Source of the DNA: Ascoidea rubescens DSM 1968
Taxonomy: Eukaryota; Ascomycota; Saccharomycetes; Ascoideales; Ascoideaceae
NCBI RefSeq assembly: GCF_001661345.1
Contig: NW_017962913.1
Location: 2,175,428 to 2,239,427, forward strand
Length of the DNA: 64,000 nt
Direction: 5' to 3'
Below the pieces are notes generated by a model. It did no database searches. It saw nothing but the letters and a program-made list of their open reading frames with translations, and was not told where the DNA came from. Positions 9,160 to 19,698 of this stretch are shown piece after piece. Each line of letters begins with the position of its first letter. Position 1 is the stretch's first letter. The position numbers were made by a program, and so were the translations under genes.

Positions 9160-9280
9160 CTTGGAGCTCCAGTCTGATCTGCTTCTTCTGCTTCTTCTGC
9201 TTCTTCTTCTCCAGCTCTTTCTCCAACTTCTCCTTCTCCACGAAAAAATTTCACCTCCGACCGCGGCTCACGCTCCCGCA

Positions 9281-9313
9281 GTTAAGCGCGGGCACACAGA
9301 GCCCGCGCTTAAC
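9281..9313. repeat. Perfect 13-bp inverted repeat with 7-nt loop
   Basis: Arms GTTAAGCGCGGGC and GCCCGCGCTTAAC are exact reverse complements separated by ACACAGA. It can form a very stable cruciform or hairpin, or serve as a dimer binding site. The outer half GTTAAGCGCG is repeated exactly once elsewhere, at 16426-16435. Confidence 0.85.
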
Positions 9314-9340
9314 TATGTATTTTCCACGCCACCGCACTTT

Positions 9341-9353
9341 TTCTAGAATTTTC
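9341..9353 (+). promoter_or_regulatory. Heat-shock element of STI1
   Basis: TTCTAGAATTTTC is a perfect TTCnnGAAnnTTC array of three alternating Hsf1 pentamers, 127-139 bp before the STI1 ATG. STI1 is a classic Hsf1 target in yeast, so assignment is well supported. Confidence 0.75.
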
Positions 9354-9373
9354 CCTCTCCCTCTGAAAAATGT

Positions 9374-9381
9374 TATATATA
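9374..9381 (+). promoter_or_regulatory. TATA box of STI1
   Basis: TATATATA lies 99 bp upstream of the STI1 ATG and just downstream of the heat-shock element. Confidence 0.5.
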
Positions 9382-9479
9382 GTGCTCGTGCTTTTGCCTC
9401 AATTTATTAATTTCTTCTTTTCAGTCCTATCTGCGATTGCCTTTCTATACTATATCTCACGAATTGATCTCCACTCAAC

Positions 9480-11456
9480 ATGTCCAGTGCTGATGAAGTA
9501 TGTATTGGCCCTGTGTTCTCTCTATGGTCTCTAATTGTCCATTGGCAATTCCCCATTTTAGGGAGAAAATTTTTTCTTGCGAATTGATCTAAGCTTTCTC
9601 TTTTCTTTTTGCATTCTACTAACCACTTTTGTTTTTGCTTTTATTTTCTTATCTTGTAGTTGAAAGCTTTAGGCAACAAAGCATTTTCTGCAAAAAAATT
9701 CGACGAGGCAATTGATTACTTTACTCAAGCAATCGCTGCTTCTTCTACCCCAAATCACGTCCTATTTTCAAATCGTTCGGCTTGTTTCACCTCTTTACAC
9801 AAATATGATAAGGCCTTGGAAGACGCTGAAAAATGTGTCGAAATCAACAAGACCTGGGCCAAAGGCTACAATAGAATTGCTGCTGCTCATTTTGGTTTGG
9901 ACAACTTGGACGAAGCTGAAAACGCCTTTAAAAGTGCCTTGAATCTAGATCCAAATAACGCAATGGCAAAACAAGGTCTAAAGCAAATCGAAACAAGGTT
10001 GACTGAAAAGAACTCTGCCCCGGATTTAGGCTTTGCCGACAAATTCAATGATCCAAATTTAATTGAAAATTTGAAAAAAAATCCCAAAACTAAAGAATTA
10101 ATGAAAGACCCTGCTATTCTTGAAAAGATTTTAAAATTCAAACAAAATCCTCAAGAAATGGCCACTCAATTATTATCAGACCCAAAACTAATGACCATCT
10201 TTGGCGCAATATTAGGTATTAACCTTGACATGCCTGATTTATCAAACTTATCCCCTGAAGCAAACCCCTCGGCTCCACCCCCCGAACCTGCTACAAAGGG
10301 ACCAGAAGCTATTCCAAAGGAAGATCAAGATCCTGAAATCTCAATACCTGATGACATTGAAATGAAAAATCCTGAAGAAAAATCCAAAAGTGTTCCACCC
10401 CCAGTTTCTGAACCTCAACCGGAACCAGAACCAGAAAAAATCATTGAAGAACCACAAGAAGACTTAGCTGCTAAAGCTGATGCCGAAAAACAATTGGGTA
10501 ACACTTTGTATAAACAACGTAAATTCGACGAAGCTATCACTCACTATGATGCTGCTTGGGAACTTAAAAATGATATTACTTACTTGAACAATCGTGCTGC
10601 TGCGGAATTTGAGAAAAAAGAATACGAAACTTGTATCAAAACTTGTGAATATGCCGTTGAGCAAGGAAGAGAATTAAGAGCTGACTATAAAATCGTTGCC
10701 AAATCCTTTGCTAGAATCGGTAACGCTTATGTAAAGCTTAATGATCTTGAAAAAGCTCGTTACTTTTTTGATAAATCATTAACCGAACACAGAACTCCTC
10801 TTGTTTTAAACAAATTAAGATCCGTCGAAAAACAAATTAAAATACAAGAAGCTGAAGCTTATGTCAATCCTGAAAAGGCTGAGGAAGCAAGACTATTAGG
10901 TAAAGACTACTTTACAAAATCAGATTGGCCAAAAGCCGTTGAAGCTTACACAGAAATGATCAAAAGAGCTCCAGATGATGCCAGAGGTTACTCAAACAGA
11001 GCTGCTGCCTTGGCTAAATTAATGTCTTTCCCTGAAGCCGTCAAAGATTGTAACTTGGCAATTCAAAAAGATCCAAATTTCGTTAGAGCTTACATTAGAA
11101 AAGCAAATGCCCAATTAGCAATGAAAGAATATACTGGCTGTCTTGATACTTTAGAAGTCGCTAAAGAAAAGGATTCTCAAATTAATGCCGGAAAATCAAG
11201 CTACGAAATTGATCAATTATTCCAAAAAGCAATGTCTCAAAGATTCGCCGCCGTCGAAGGTGAAACTCCTGAGCAAACTATGGAAAGAGTTAGCAGAGAC
11301 CCTGAAGTCACTACTATATTGCAAGATCCCGTAATGCAAAGTATTTTATCTCAAGCTAGAGACAACCCAGCTGCTCTTCAAGATCATATGAAAAACCCCC
11401 AAATATACAAAAAAATCATGACTTTGATTTCTGCTGGTGTTATTCGTACAAGATGA
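9480..11456 (+). CDS. STI1: Hsp70/Hsp90 co-chaperone Sti1 (HOP), one intron
   Basis: Adaptor that links Hsp70 and Hsp90 through TPR domains. The coding sequence is join(9480..9497, 9660..11456), 604 residues. Exon 1 encodes only MSSADE; exon 2 continues LKALGNKAFSAKKFDEAIDYF, the first TPR, as in other Sti1 proteins. Order: TPR1 (about 1-115), a DP/STI1 domain (KNPKTKELMKDPAILEKIL, about 130-195), a Pro/Glu-rich linker, TPR2A (from EKQLGNTLYKQRKFDEAI), TPR2B (from ARLLGKDYFTKSDWPKAVEAY) and a C-terminal DP domain (DPEVTTILQDPVMQSIL...). The reading frame starting at exon 2 lacks an ATG, which together with the donor and branch site forces the spliced model. Regulation: a perfect heat-shock element and TATA box upstream. 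S. cerevisiae STI1 is intronless. Confidence 0.95.
9498..9659 (+). other. STI1 intron
   Basis: 162-nt intron with donor GTATGT (9498-9503), branch site TACTAAC (9617-9623) and acceptor TTGTAG (ending 9659), all yeast consensus. It falls between codons, after the sixth. Confidence 0.92.
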
Positions 11457-11841
11457 ATTACTTGATTGAAAGAAGTTTTTCTCTTTTACATAGAATGAAG
11501 ACATGCGTTTCCATTTATTAAAAACTTTTTGTTTGAGTTTGGAGTAATAATTGATCAAACCTTTGCTCTCTTTTAATTTTTTTTTTTTTGTTCTTATTTA
11601 TAGTTTAACCGAATACACATTCATGTTTTCTAATAACCAGCCAAACTAAATTAAAATGCAAGTATATATGTATTTATATTGTTGATGAATATAAAAAGTT
11701 CATGTTATTTTATAATAAAGATGAAACACTAACTTCAGCCAATTCTTGAGCAAAAATACAGAGAAAAAAAAGCAAAAAAAAAAAATTGAAAAAAAATCGT
11801 ATCAACAATCAAAATAAATTAAAATAATTATATGTTATTAT
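11457..11841. other. Convergent 3' intergenic region, STI1/CTK1
   Basis: 385 bp between two gene ends: T-rich then A-rich runs (around 11577-11590 and 11760-11800) typical of yeast 3' ends on each strand. No gene seen. Confidence 0.6.
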
Positions 11842-14778
11842 TCAAATTTCGGTTTTAGTTACTTTATCATCTATCATCTCAACATCAGCTTTTAGATCAG
11901 TTTTAATATCACTGGAAAGTTCTTTATCCTTATTTTTTTCTAACTCAGCTTTGACTTTGGCTTCTTTAGCTTCTTTAGCCTGCTCTTTTTTTTTCTCTCT
12001 CCTTTCTTTTCTTCTTTTTTGTTTAGCATCAAATTCATGCCATTCTTCTGTTTCATTCAAGCAGCTCAACTCTTCAGGTTGAGGATCTTCTTTAAAATAA
12101 TCTTGTTGCAAAGCCTCATAAGCAGACATTCTAGTTTTTGGATTCAACGATAATAAATTTTCCGCCAATTCGAAACAAGATTTTGTTGGTAGAATATGTT
12201 CAAAAGTTTCCTGAAAGCGGCTTGGTTTTTGGAATTTAGGTCTTAACAATTCAAACCAAGGTAATTGATCAACACCGGGCCATTCAGTAGGAGAGGGTGT
12301 GCCCAATATATCATAAATTGTCACTAACTGATGGATCTCGTCTTTTCCTTGAAATATAGCTGTTTTATTAAATAGTTCAATGAGTAAACACCCAATGCCC
12401 CAAATATCAACTTCCGGGCCATAGTCAGTAGTTCCAAGTAGTAGTTCTGGCGGTCTATACCATAAAGTAATCACTCTATTGGTATAATCAGCATTTTCAT
12501 TTGGTTTAACATATTTCATTTTTCTTGCCAACCCAAAATCTGCAATTTGTATATTGCCTTTGTTATCAAGCAATATATTTGATCCTTTTATATCTCTATG
12601 AATGACTCTCTTCATATGAAGATATTCCATTCCTTCTAAAATTTGTTTGAATAAAAATTTGCAATTGGCAGGAGATAATATTACATTAGGCAAGCTTAAC
12701 AAACCAGTCAAATCGTGATTCATATAATTGAAAACCATGTAAACTGAATCACCTTCAACCATCATCTCTAATAAGGACACAACATTTGGATGGTCAAATT
12801 CTTGTAGCAATTTAATTTCTCTAACTGCAGTTATTGGGAAGCCTTCTCTTTCAATCTCTAGACGGAGACGTTTTAGGGCTACAAATTCATTTGTTATTGA
12901 ATTTCTTGCTTTATAAACCTTTCCATAAGTTCCTTCGCCGACCTGATTCATAGTATCAAACAAAGGTGTATATTTGACTCTTTTTATAAAAGTTATGCTA
13001 TTTTTGACAATAGCCATGCTTTGAGGGTTATTAAAATTATTTTGAAACCCGTTTTCATTTTCAAAACTATGATCATCTATGTCATTATCACTATCATTGG
13101 GAGGATAATTATGACTATAGCTTTTATTCATTGATTTGCCATTGATGATTTTATTATGGGGATAAGTTCTATTAGTTGGAATATATTTACGGCCATTATA
13201 TTTGTTGTTGATAGTATTGTAATTATTGACATTATTATAATAACGATTTTGATAATAATCGTTTGACTTATAGTGAGAGCCATTAGAATATCTTGGATTA
13301 AACGATTGTCGAACTGGGGTGGACAAAGGCAGAGCCGAGCCTTTTGGTCCTTTAGGAACAATATTCAAATCAAAGCTTTTCTTTCTTTCATTCAGATAAG
13401 ATCTATATTCAGATTTATAGTCCTTTTTGTAATCACTTTTGTAATCACTTTTGTAATCACTTTTGTAATCTTTGTTGTAATCTTTGTAATAGTCATTATG
13501 GTGATCCTTTTTATAATCCTTTTTATAGTCTCTTTTATAATCATTCCTGTATTCCTTTTTATAATCATTAGTATAGCCATTACCATAGTCATTGTTGTAA
13601 TCAGTATTATATTCATTTTTAAAATTGTTTTTATAATTGTTTTTATAATTGTTTTTATAATTATTTTTTTCATTGATATTTGACTTATTTTCATAAATTA
13701 AGTCATCTTTTATCTCATTTCTCTCACTTTTTCCAGTCTTATCAGTCATTTCTATTTTTTCACTCTTGTCAGTCATTTGGGTTTTGTCAATTTTATCAAT
13801 CTTTTTATATTTATCATTCTTGGGATAGTAAGTTTTATTTTTGTACTCTATTTTATTGCTGGAATGATAAGTGTTATTTGAAGTGTATTTTTGATAATGA
13901 TGATAGTTGTTGGTATTGTTAATGTGGTTGTTATATCGTTTTGATGCTGAGGGATTATTAATAGTTGAATATTTCTTTGATGTGAATGGTTTTGTATTGG
14001 AATTATTTATATTATTTGTATTTGTATTATTTGTATTATTTGTGCCACTGCTAATATTATCATCTATATCATCTGTTGATTTTTTATAAGAGCTATATTT
14101 ATCATATTTGCTATCATATTCGTTATCGTTTTTTTTATCATATTTGGTATCAATCTTGGAATCAATTTTTTGTTTAAGATAATCGTAGTCATATTCATAA
14201 TCCACATCATATTCATAGTCATAGTTATATTTTTTTTTATCGTATTTATCATATTTTTTTGTTTCATACTTGTCATACTTTTCGTATTTATCGTATTTTT
14301 TATTATCATACATTTTATTATCATAAATTTTATGTTCATAGGGTTTATTTGAATAAGATTTGCTGTAACTTCTGTCATCGTATTTATTAAATTTTCTACT
14401 GTCGAATTTATTTCTATCATAAGAGGAATTTTTGTCGTTAGTAGTGCTGTGATTATTTTTGTAATGTTTGGTATTATTGTCATTTGTTTTATTGCTGGTA
14501 TAAGGATCATGGAGTTTAGTTAGAGAAAAACGATGGTTTGTGTTATTGTTGTTGTGAGGATTTTTGGTATCGTTAAGATCAAAGACTCTTGGGTGAGAGT
14601 CACCATTTGAGGAAATGGAAGATTTCTGTCTTTTTAAAGAGATTGATATTTTTGAGGTTGTGATTTTAGAGGAATTAGTTGAGTCGAATTTTCTGGAAAT
14701 GATTGGAGATAGAGGTCTTTTTTTGGAAATTGATGAATCGTGTGAATCGTAAGAATCGTTTGTTCTTGAATCAATCAT
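11842..14778 (-). CDS. CTK1: CTD kinase catalytic subunit Ctk1 (CDK12-like)
   Basis: Cyclin-dependent kinase of the CTDK-I complex, which phosphorylates Ser2 of the RNA polymerase II C-terminal domain during elongation. The 978-residue product has about 600 residues of low complexity followed by a CDK domain: VGEGTYGKVYKA (about 612), ALKRLRLE, a PITAVREIKLL helix (PITAIRE type), HRDIKGSNILLD (about 725), DFGLARKM and ADYTNRVITLWYRPPELLLG with the T-loop Thr. GSN after HRDIK and the overall match favour Ctk1 over Bur1. A Lys/Arg/Glu-rich tail follows. The N-terminal part carries DYK-type tetrapeptide repeats (DYKS/DYKK; 12-bp DNA units near 13424-13480), far longer than in S. cerevisiae Ctk1. 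Antisense open frames over this region are shadows of the repeat composition. Confidence 0.93.
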   Translation of the reverse strand: MIDSRTNDSYDSHDSSISKKRPLSPIISRKFDSTNSSKITTSKISISLKRQKSSISSNGDSHPRVFDLNDTKNPHNNNNTNHRFSLTKLHDPYTSNKTNDNNTKHYKNNHSTTNDKNSSYDRNKFDSRKFNKYDDRSYSKSYSNKPYEHKIYDNKMYDNKKYDKYEKYDKYETKKYDKYDKKKYNYDYEYDVDYEYDYDYLKQKIDSKIDTKYDKKNDNEYDSKYDKYSSYKKSTDDIDDNISSGTNNTNNTNTNNINNSNTKPFTSKKYSTINNPSASKRYNNHINNTNNYHHYQKYTSNNTYHSSNKIEYKNKTYYPKNDKYKKIDKIDKTQMTDKSEKIEMTDKTGKSERNEIKDDLIYENKSNINEKNNYKNNYKNNYKNNFKNEYNTDYNNDYGNGYTNDYKKEYRNDYKRDYKKDYKKDHHNDYYKDYNKDYKSDYKSDYKSDYKKDYKSEYRSYLNERKKSFDLNIVPKGPKGSALPLSTPVRQSFNPRYSNGSHYKSNDYYQNRYYNNVNNYNTINNKYNGRKYIPTNRTYPHNKIINGKSMNKSYSHNYPPNDSDNDIDDHSFENENGFQNNFNNPQSMAIVKNSITFIKRVKYTPLFDTMNQVGEGTYGKVYKARNSITNEFVALKRLRLEIEREGFPITAVREIKLLQEFDHPNVVSLLEMMVEGDSVYMVFNYMNHDLTGLLSLPNVILSPANCKFLFKQILEGMEYLHMKRVIHRDIKGSNILLDNKGNIQIADFGLARKMKYVKPNENADYTNRVITLWYRPPELLLGTTDYGPEVDIWGIGCLLIELFNKTAIFQGKDEIHQLVTIYDILGTPSPTEWPGVDQLPWFELLRPKFQKPSRFQETFEHILPTKSCFELAENLLSLNPKTRMSAYEALQQDYFKEDPQPEELSCLNETEEWHEFDAKQKRRKERREKKKEQAKEAKEAKVKAELEKNKDKELSSDIKTDLKADVEMIDDKVTKTEI
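13424..13660 (-). repeat. Tandem DYK-coding repeat inside CTK1
   Basis: Short in-frame units (12 bp in the cleanest part, minus-strand sense codons for Asp-Tyr-Lys-Ser/Lys) expand the disordered N-terminal region of Ctk1. Frame is preserved because unit lengths are multiples of three. Confidence 0.75.
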
Positions 14779-16849
14779 TATTTCAAGGACCAGTTTCAGT
14801 AGATTTGGATAAATTTTGGGAATATTTGAAAACCTGAAATAGATGAATAGTGTTATACTTTTAAAAGGCTCTGCTATGGATAAAAAGTGGATAAATTCTG
14901 AAGAATTCTGAAGAATTCTGAGGGAAGGTTGGTAATTATAAAAACAGGGTTGTGGAGTGGATGGTAGTGTATCTTTTCCTTATCTTTGAATCATCAACAA
15001 CAGATTCCTTTTCCCCAAAATTGACAATTATCTCTGATAAAGTCTTTCTCTTTCTTCCAACCCAACCATCAGAAACCTTTCTCTCTTTTTTCTCATTTAC
15101 CCTGTTTTGCTCCGGGTAATCCCTGTTCTCCTGACACTGCTACAGAAACCAGAACGAATTAAGAGCAAATCCCTAAGGAAGTGCAACACAGCGTAAACAA
15201 TGGGCAATGTCACATGATTCTGACAGCCACCTTGCACTCGTGAAATTGGGATTTTTTTCATCTTCTTCCATTGAGATGAAGGAGAAAAAACACAATAATC
15301 ACAGCAAACCAAAGTGGCAAAATGGCCTAGAAATCAGTGAACAATATGAGCGAAGACGATAATACAAGGTAGAGAACAACAGCAAGACATGAGAAAAAAC
15401 AACCTTCCAATCAATGACCATGTAGATGTTGAGTAATCATGATCAGAAGAGCTTGTTGACGATAAGATCAGAAGAACTTGTCTTGTGTGGTCTGAATAAT
15501 CTGATATGACTTGTGTTGACGACTCAGCTGAACAATTCAGTTGAGCAACTCAGATGAGCAATGTTCTTTTTTTTTTTGTTTTTCTATAATTTTTCTATTT
15601 TCCAGTTTCTTGTTTAGGTAATTTGAAATCATTTACCTAAGAGATTGAGAGCTAGCTGGTTGTAAGTTAGTAGGTCCTAAAATAACTGGTTAAATTGGTA
15701 TGATAGGATAAGATACGATATGATATGATATGATGTGATGTGATGTGATGTGATGTGATTAGGATCATAGAGGTTCATTTGGTAAACGAAAGGTTATTTT
15801 GAAGAACATTTCAAGTTGATGAAATTTAACCGCTGATAAATGTAAGAGCCAATTTTGTATAAATACTTCAGATAATTGATTATACTTATTGCGATATACT
15901 TTTCTATTGATGTATAGTGAGTAATTATAATGAGTGTTTCTAGTAATCGTTAATAGCTCAATAATAACGATAATAAAAATCTAAATAAGTAGAGTAGAGT
16001 AGAGTAGAATAAAAAAAAAAAAAGGTCGCCTAAATTTGTAATAAAAAATGATATAGATATAGATTTCAATGGATTATTAAAAGATTTACTAGATTATTAG
16101 GAGGGAGGAGTATAATGAAGGAATGAAAGATTATTAGTAACGATTAGAGAATCGATAAAGATGGATGAAATCTTTTTGGAGAGCAGTGGTGTTTGGTATA
16201 TGGTATTTGAGTAGGGAAGAAACAAGAAAAAAGAAAGAAAGAGAAGAGAAGGAGCAGAGTAAAGACACAAGAAAACGGTTGGAGTTCTCCTATAGGAAAA
16301 AAACGCACGATTTTGGGAGATTGCTGAGGAAATTTGGGAAAACGGATAGAACAGATAAAGATTAAGTACTAATATTAGTAATGGCTTGTATTATATATTA
16401 TGTAAGCAAACGCAAAATGAGAGTAGTTAAGCGCGATAATTGTGAGTATCATGTGATCTGCGTACAAAATAAGAGCAGAATCAAGCCTTTTGTATTGATG
16501 GTAGTGGAGTGGAGTGAAATGAGATTGAGAATGAGATTGTATGGGGTTTGCCATGGTTCAGATATTAGGTAGTAGTAGATAATAAATGAGTAGGGCCAGT
16601 AGGAAAATGTGTAAAGAAGTATATAAAAATATATATGTTAAAGATATATGGATATATAGAAATGAAAGACCAGACAAGTTATTCCTAAACAAAAACAGAA
16701 AATAAATCAATAAATTAGATAATTAAGTAATCAAGTAATAGTTGAGTAGATAAAATAGGTTACGAGGAGAGAAAAAAAAAAGAGAAAAAAAAAGGGAGAA
16801 AAAAGAGAATTAGTTATAGTTATAGTTATATATATTATATATATATAAC
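14779..16849. other. 2-kb intergenic region, CTK1 promoter to YPT1 3' end
   Basis: No gene or RNA recognised in 2.07 kb. Short open frames at 15097-15312 (-), 16165-16365 (+) and 16381-16572 (+) show no motif. Seen elements are a Reb1-type CGGGTAA (15113-15119), GATCAGAAGA direct repeats (about 15439-15486), a GATAT/GATGT 5-bp microsatellite (about 15714-15759), a TAGAG pentamer run (about 15988-16008), and the decamer GTTAAGCGCG (16426-16435). A minus-strand TACTAAC (15666-15672) has no convincing donor. Confidence 0.6.
15113..15119. promoter_or_regulatory. Reb1-type site CGGGTAA
   Basis: Exact Reb1 core, about 335 bp upstream of the CTK1 start codon. Confidence 0.35.
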
Positions 16850-17461
16850 TTAACAGCAAGAGCCGTTGTTATTATTTGAGATAGATTGACCTGGGTTAAT
16901 GGTTTGTTTAGTTGAATTGTTATTATTTGAGTTGTTGTTGGCCATTTGGGCTTTGATTTGTCTTGCCATGGTGAAGAAAGCTTGTTCTACGTTGGTTGAG
17001 TTCAACGCAGAGGTTTCTAAAAAGGGAATGTCTAAAGCGTCAGCGTATTCCTTTGCAGCGTTATAATCAATAACTTTTTTGTCAGTTAAATCGGACTTGT
17101 TACCCACCAAGAGCTTCATCACACCACCGGTGGCATAACGGTCGATTTCTTGCAACCATTGCTTGACGTTATTGAAGGATTCTTGGTCAGTAACGTCGTA
17201 GACGATAATAATACCATGGGCGCCTCTGTAGTAGGAGGAGGTGATGGTTCTGAATCTCTCTTGACCGGCGGTGTCCCAGATTTGGAGCTTGATGGTCTTG
17301 CCGTCGAGTTCTATGGTTCTGATTTTGAAGTCAACACCAATTGTGGAAATGTAGTCTTGGGTGTAAGTGTCGTCAGCAAAACGTAGTAACAAACAGGATT
17401 TACCAACACCTGAGTCTCCGATAAGTAGCAACTTGAACAAGTAATCGTATTCACTATTCAT
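16850..17461 (-). CDS. YPT1: Rab GTPase Ypt1 (Rab1)
   Basis: Rab GTPase for ER-to-Golgi traffic and autophagosome formation. The 203-residue product starts [22 protein letters not shown], as Ypt1 does, with P-loop residues 15-22, the [16 protein letters not shown] effector region, [22 protein letters not shown] (switch II), NKSD and ETSAL guanine-binding motifs, and a C-terminal GSCC double-cysteine prenylation site. The [10 protein letters not shown] and [25 protein letters not shown] segments separate Ypt1 from Sec4. The frame is open further upstream to 18022 but that part is antisense to SPC3; the conserved N-terminus fixes the ATG at 17461-17459. An Asn-rich insert precedes the prenylated tail. 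Divergent from SPC3, 252 bp apart, with a GC-rich spacer. Confidence 0.97.
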   Translation of the reverse strand: MNSEYDYLFKLLLIGDSGVGKSCLLLRFADDTYTQDYISTIGVDFKIRTIELDGKTIKLQIWDTAGQERFRTITSSYYRGAHGIIIVYDVTDQESFNNVKQWLQEIDRYATGGVMKLLVGNKSDLTDKKVIDYNAAKEYADALDIPFLETSALNSTNVEQAFFTMARQIKAQMANNNSNNNNSTKQTINPGQSISNNNNGSCC

Positions 17462-17713
17462 TTTGGGTAATTGTAGGCTGGAGCTGGATGAGAGAAAAGA
17501 CAGAGGAAGGATAGTCTGGGGATATAGAAGGTGGTGGAGACAAAGCAGAAGATCCAAGAGATAAGCCAACAGTTGCTTCCAAAGCACAGCTGTGTTGTTT
17601 TCAAAGCAATTTGCCGTCCGGAGTGCACGTGACCAGGAGAGCTCAAAGGCGGATGCGAAGGCGACGGAGCAGAAGAAGCAGAAGAAGCAGAAGCAGAAGC
17701 AGCAACAACAGCA
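17462..17713. promoter_or_regulatory. Divergent YPT1/SPC3 promoter with GCAGAAG tract
   Basis: 252-bp shared promoter. Its SPC3-proximal part (17641-17700, 57% G+C by hand count) ends in an AGAAGAAGC/GCAGAAGC triplet tract, similar in composition to tracts in the TIM54/STI1 and KEX1 promoters. Confidence 0.55.
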
Positions 17714-18265
17714 ATGTTCTCCACCATCAAACGACTCCAGGACTCGTTCAGTGCTGCTTCGACCTTTGCCCTTGTGCTCTGCTGCCTCATCTTCACTTCC
17801 TCCTACGTGCAGCTCCTCCACGACCGCTGCTTCGATCTTCCCTCCACCATCAGCGACATCTCCTTGGACACGTCTCTCAAGTTCAGCAGGATTCATGGTT
17901 CCCTCAACAAGAAACCCAAGGAGAACGCCAGATTGACCAGCTTCAGTCTCCAGACAGACTTGTCTCCCTTGTTTAACCTCAACACGAAGCAGGTCTTCGT
18001 TTACTTGACTGCCGAATACCACAGCGTGAACAGGAAGGACAACTCCATCAGCAACAAACTCATTTTCTGGGACAAGATTATCATCAGCAAAGACGACGCA
18101 ACCTTGAATCTTACAAATCTAAAGTCCAAATACTCGGTTTACGACATAGAAAAGAGCTTTAATCACAAAAATGCTACTGTTCGGTTGGAATGGAATATCC
18201 AGCCCTGGGTAGGTCCTTTGATCTATGGCTCAACTACAGGTTTAGAGACAATCACTTTTATTTAA
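17714..18265 (+). CDS. SPC3: Signal peptidase complex subunit Spc3
   Basis: Essential subunit of the ER signal peptidase (SPC22/23 family). The 183-residue product is a type II membrane protein with one membrane segment at about residues 15-36. The lumenal domain shows the family core: [52 protein letters not shown] and [13 protein letters not shown], nearly identical in order to S. cerevisiae Spc3 as I recall it (184 residues). The 5' half uses distinctly GC-rich codons compared with the 3' half. Confidence 0.95.
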   Translation: MFSTIKRLQDSFSAASTFALVLCCLIFTSSYVQLLHDRCFDLPSTISDISLDTSLKFSRIHGSLNKKPKENARLTSFSLQTDLSPLFNLNTKQVFVYLTAEYHSVNRKDNSISNKLIFWDKIIISKDDATLNLTNLKSKYSVYDIEKSFNHKNATVRLEWNIQPWVGPLIYGSTTGLETITFI

Positions 18266-18966
18266 TAATTTAAACATTTAAACATCTAAACATCTAAACA
18301 TCTAATCATTTAATCATTTAATTAATCATTTAATCATTTAAATAACTAGATAACTATATACTCATATAATTGCAGTAAAATGAAAAGTGAAACCCATTAG
18401 CCTAGTTGAATTTCAAATTGTTCAAATTATTCACAACCAAACTGTTCAATATCAAAATTTCAGATTCCAAAATACTAATTTCTCTGCCCACTCTGTTTAC
18501 GTCCCAACAACCTATCACATCGCAGAAATCGCAAAGGCTTTTACAAAAAGCTTGTTTCCATGTCTTTTTATTATTCCTTAATACTTATTCCTACTACTTA
18601 TTTCTTGCTGTTTATTCCCTATTACCTTATCTCCATCACTTCCATTCTTACTTTCTCACCAACTCTTTTCACTCCCTTCCCCATTTGCATTTCTATAAAT
18701 ATCTCACTGTACCAAACTCAGTATCACCTTTGAATTTTTGTAAAAAAAACAGCTGCAAATGGCTGAGATCTCTGAAAACTATAAACCTTCACCTTAACCT
18801 TGGGAATTTACTTTTCTTTCTTTTCTCCCTTACTGCTACTTTTATGCATCAATAATATGGCAGACTCTCAACAGGTCCCTATCTTTCTTCATGAAAAATG
18901 GTATAAATACTTTACATTACTCACATCCTCTCCAACACTCGCCTCCCTCTCCATCGTCCATTCAAA
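18266..18966. other. Intergenic region, SPC3 to first eight-cysteine GPI gene
   Basis: Starts with an AAACATCT/AATCATTT tandem tract (about 18268-18343). A 149-residue open frame (18406-18855) has Phe/Leu-rich composition without a domain and is judged chance. A TATAAATA box (18902-18909) lies about 60 bp before the GPI gene ATG. Confidence 0.6.
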
Positions 18967-19698
18967 ATGAAAAGCACATTGCTTACTCTACCTTTCTTGC
19001 TCACTCTCGCTCTTGCAACTGATGCAAACAAACCAGTAACCGCTGATTCTTCCTCTATATCTGAGCAGGAGTTGCAAATAAAATGCTCTACTGATGAAAA
19101 TTGCGTTAAATCCTACAACATTCAAACCGAAAAGTGTTCCTTCAATGAAAAAGATTCAGATGAAAGCGCCTTTTTGATTTTGGAGTGTCTATGTGAGTTA
19201 TCTGACGACGAATACTGGAATTACTTGAAAGATTGTATTCTATGTCCTAGTCCAAACCTCGACGAGTCCTACGTCAATAACTTGAAATCAACTTACTGTT
19301 CAGACGTCGAAAATGGCTTCAAATCTCTTTCTTTGGATGACGATGTTTATGAATTATACACAGACAACTTGGCTGATACAGCCCAAACTGACGATAACGA
19401 CGTTTCTGTAACTACAGGTTCAGCTGGTTCTCGTTCTGCGTCTGCTACCTCTACTCTTTCTGCTCCATCATCAACCTCAGACTCAGACTCAGACTCAGAA
19501 TCAAGCTCTGCTTCTCAATCAACCGCTTCTAGATCAAGCGCCTCTGAATCTGATGCTTCTGACGCTGATTCTACATCTGCTGATTCTGCTAATTCTGCCT
19601 CAGAATCGGAATCAGAAACCTCTTCCAGCTCAAATGCTGCTGTTAAAATCGCCTTATCATCTTCAGTTCTTGGTGCCTTAGCTCTTTTCTTTCTTTAA
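18967..19698 (+). CDS. GPI-anchored cell-surface protein with eight-cysteine (CFEM-like) domain, copy 1
   Basis: Predicted secreted wall or membrane protein of 243 residues, not matched to a named gene. A signal peptide (about residues 1-18) precedes a cysteine domain (about 38-112) with spacing C-x5-C-x10-C-x16-C-L-C-x13-C-x2-C-x17-C. A long Ser/Asp/Glu/Ala-rich stalk follows, likely O-mannosylated, then a hydrophobic tail (VKIALSSSVLGALALFFL) preceded by small residues, the pattern of a GPI-addition signal. Eight cysteines with a central CLC recall CFEM domains, which bind heme or act in adhesion, but spacings differ, so homology is unproven. A paralog follows about 600 bp downstream on the same strand with matching cysteine spacing. 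TATA box at 18902. Confidence 0.85.
   Translation: MKSTLLTLPFLLTLALATDANKPVTADSSSISEQELQIKCSTDENCVKSYNIQTEKCSFNEKDSDESAFLILECLCELSDDEYWNYLKDCILCPSPNLDESYVNNLKSTYCSDVENGFKSLSLDDDVYELYTDNLADTAQTDDNDVSVTTGSAGSRSASATSTLSAPSSTSDSDSDSESSSASQSTASRSSASESDASDADSTSADSANSASESESETSSSSNAAVKIALSSSVLGALALFFL

Larger units (their letters stand above)
9160..9479. promoter_or_regulatory. Divergent TIM54/STI1 promoter, GC-rich
   Basis: 320 bp shared by two divergent genes. It contains, in order, a CTTCTTCTG-type triplet tract (about 9178-9220), a perfect GC-rich palindrome (9281-9313), a perfect heat-shock element (9341-9353) and a TATA box (9374-9381). The block 9241-9300 is 60% G+C by hand count, about twice the background. 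Confidence 0.75.

Noticed and set aside
13273-13694. Long antisense frames over CTK1 N-terminus
   Set aside because: They are Ile/Val/Phe-only translations of the DYK-coding repeat on the other strand.
15666-15672. Minus-strand TACTAAC in the CTK1/YPT1 spacer as part of a hidden spliced gene
   Set aside because: No convincing donor site or coding exon on either side.
18406-18855. 149-residue open frame between SPC3 and the GPI gene
   Set aside because: No start context, motif or signal; Phe/Leu/Ser-rich composition as expected from T/C-rich intergenic DNA.
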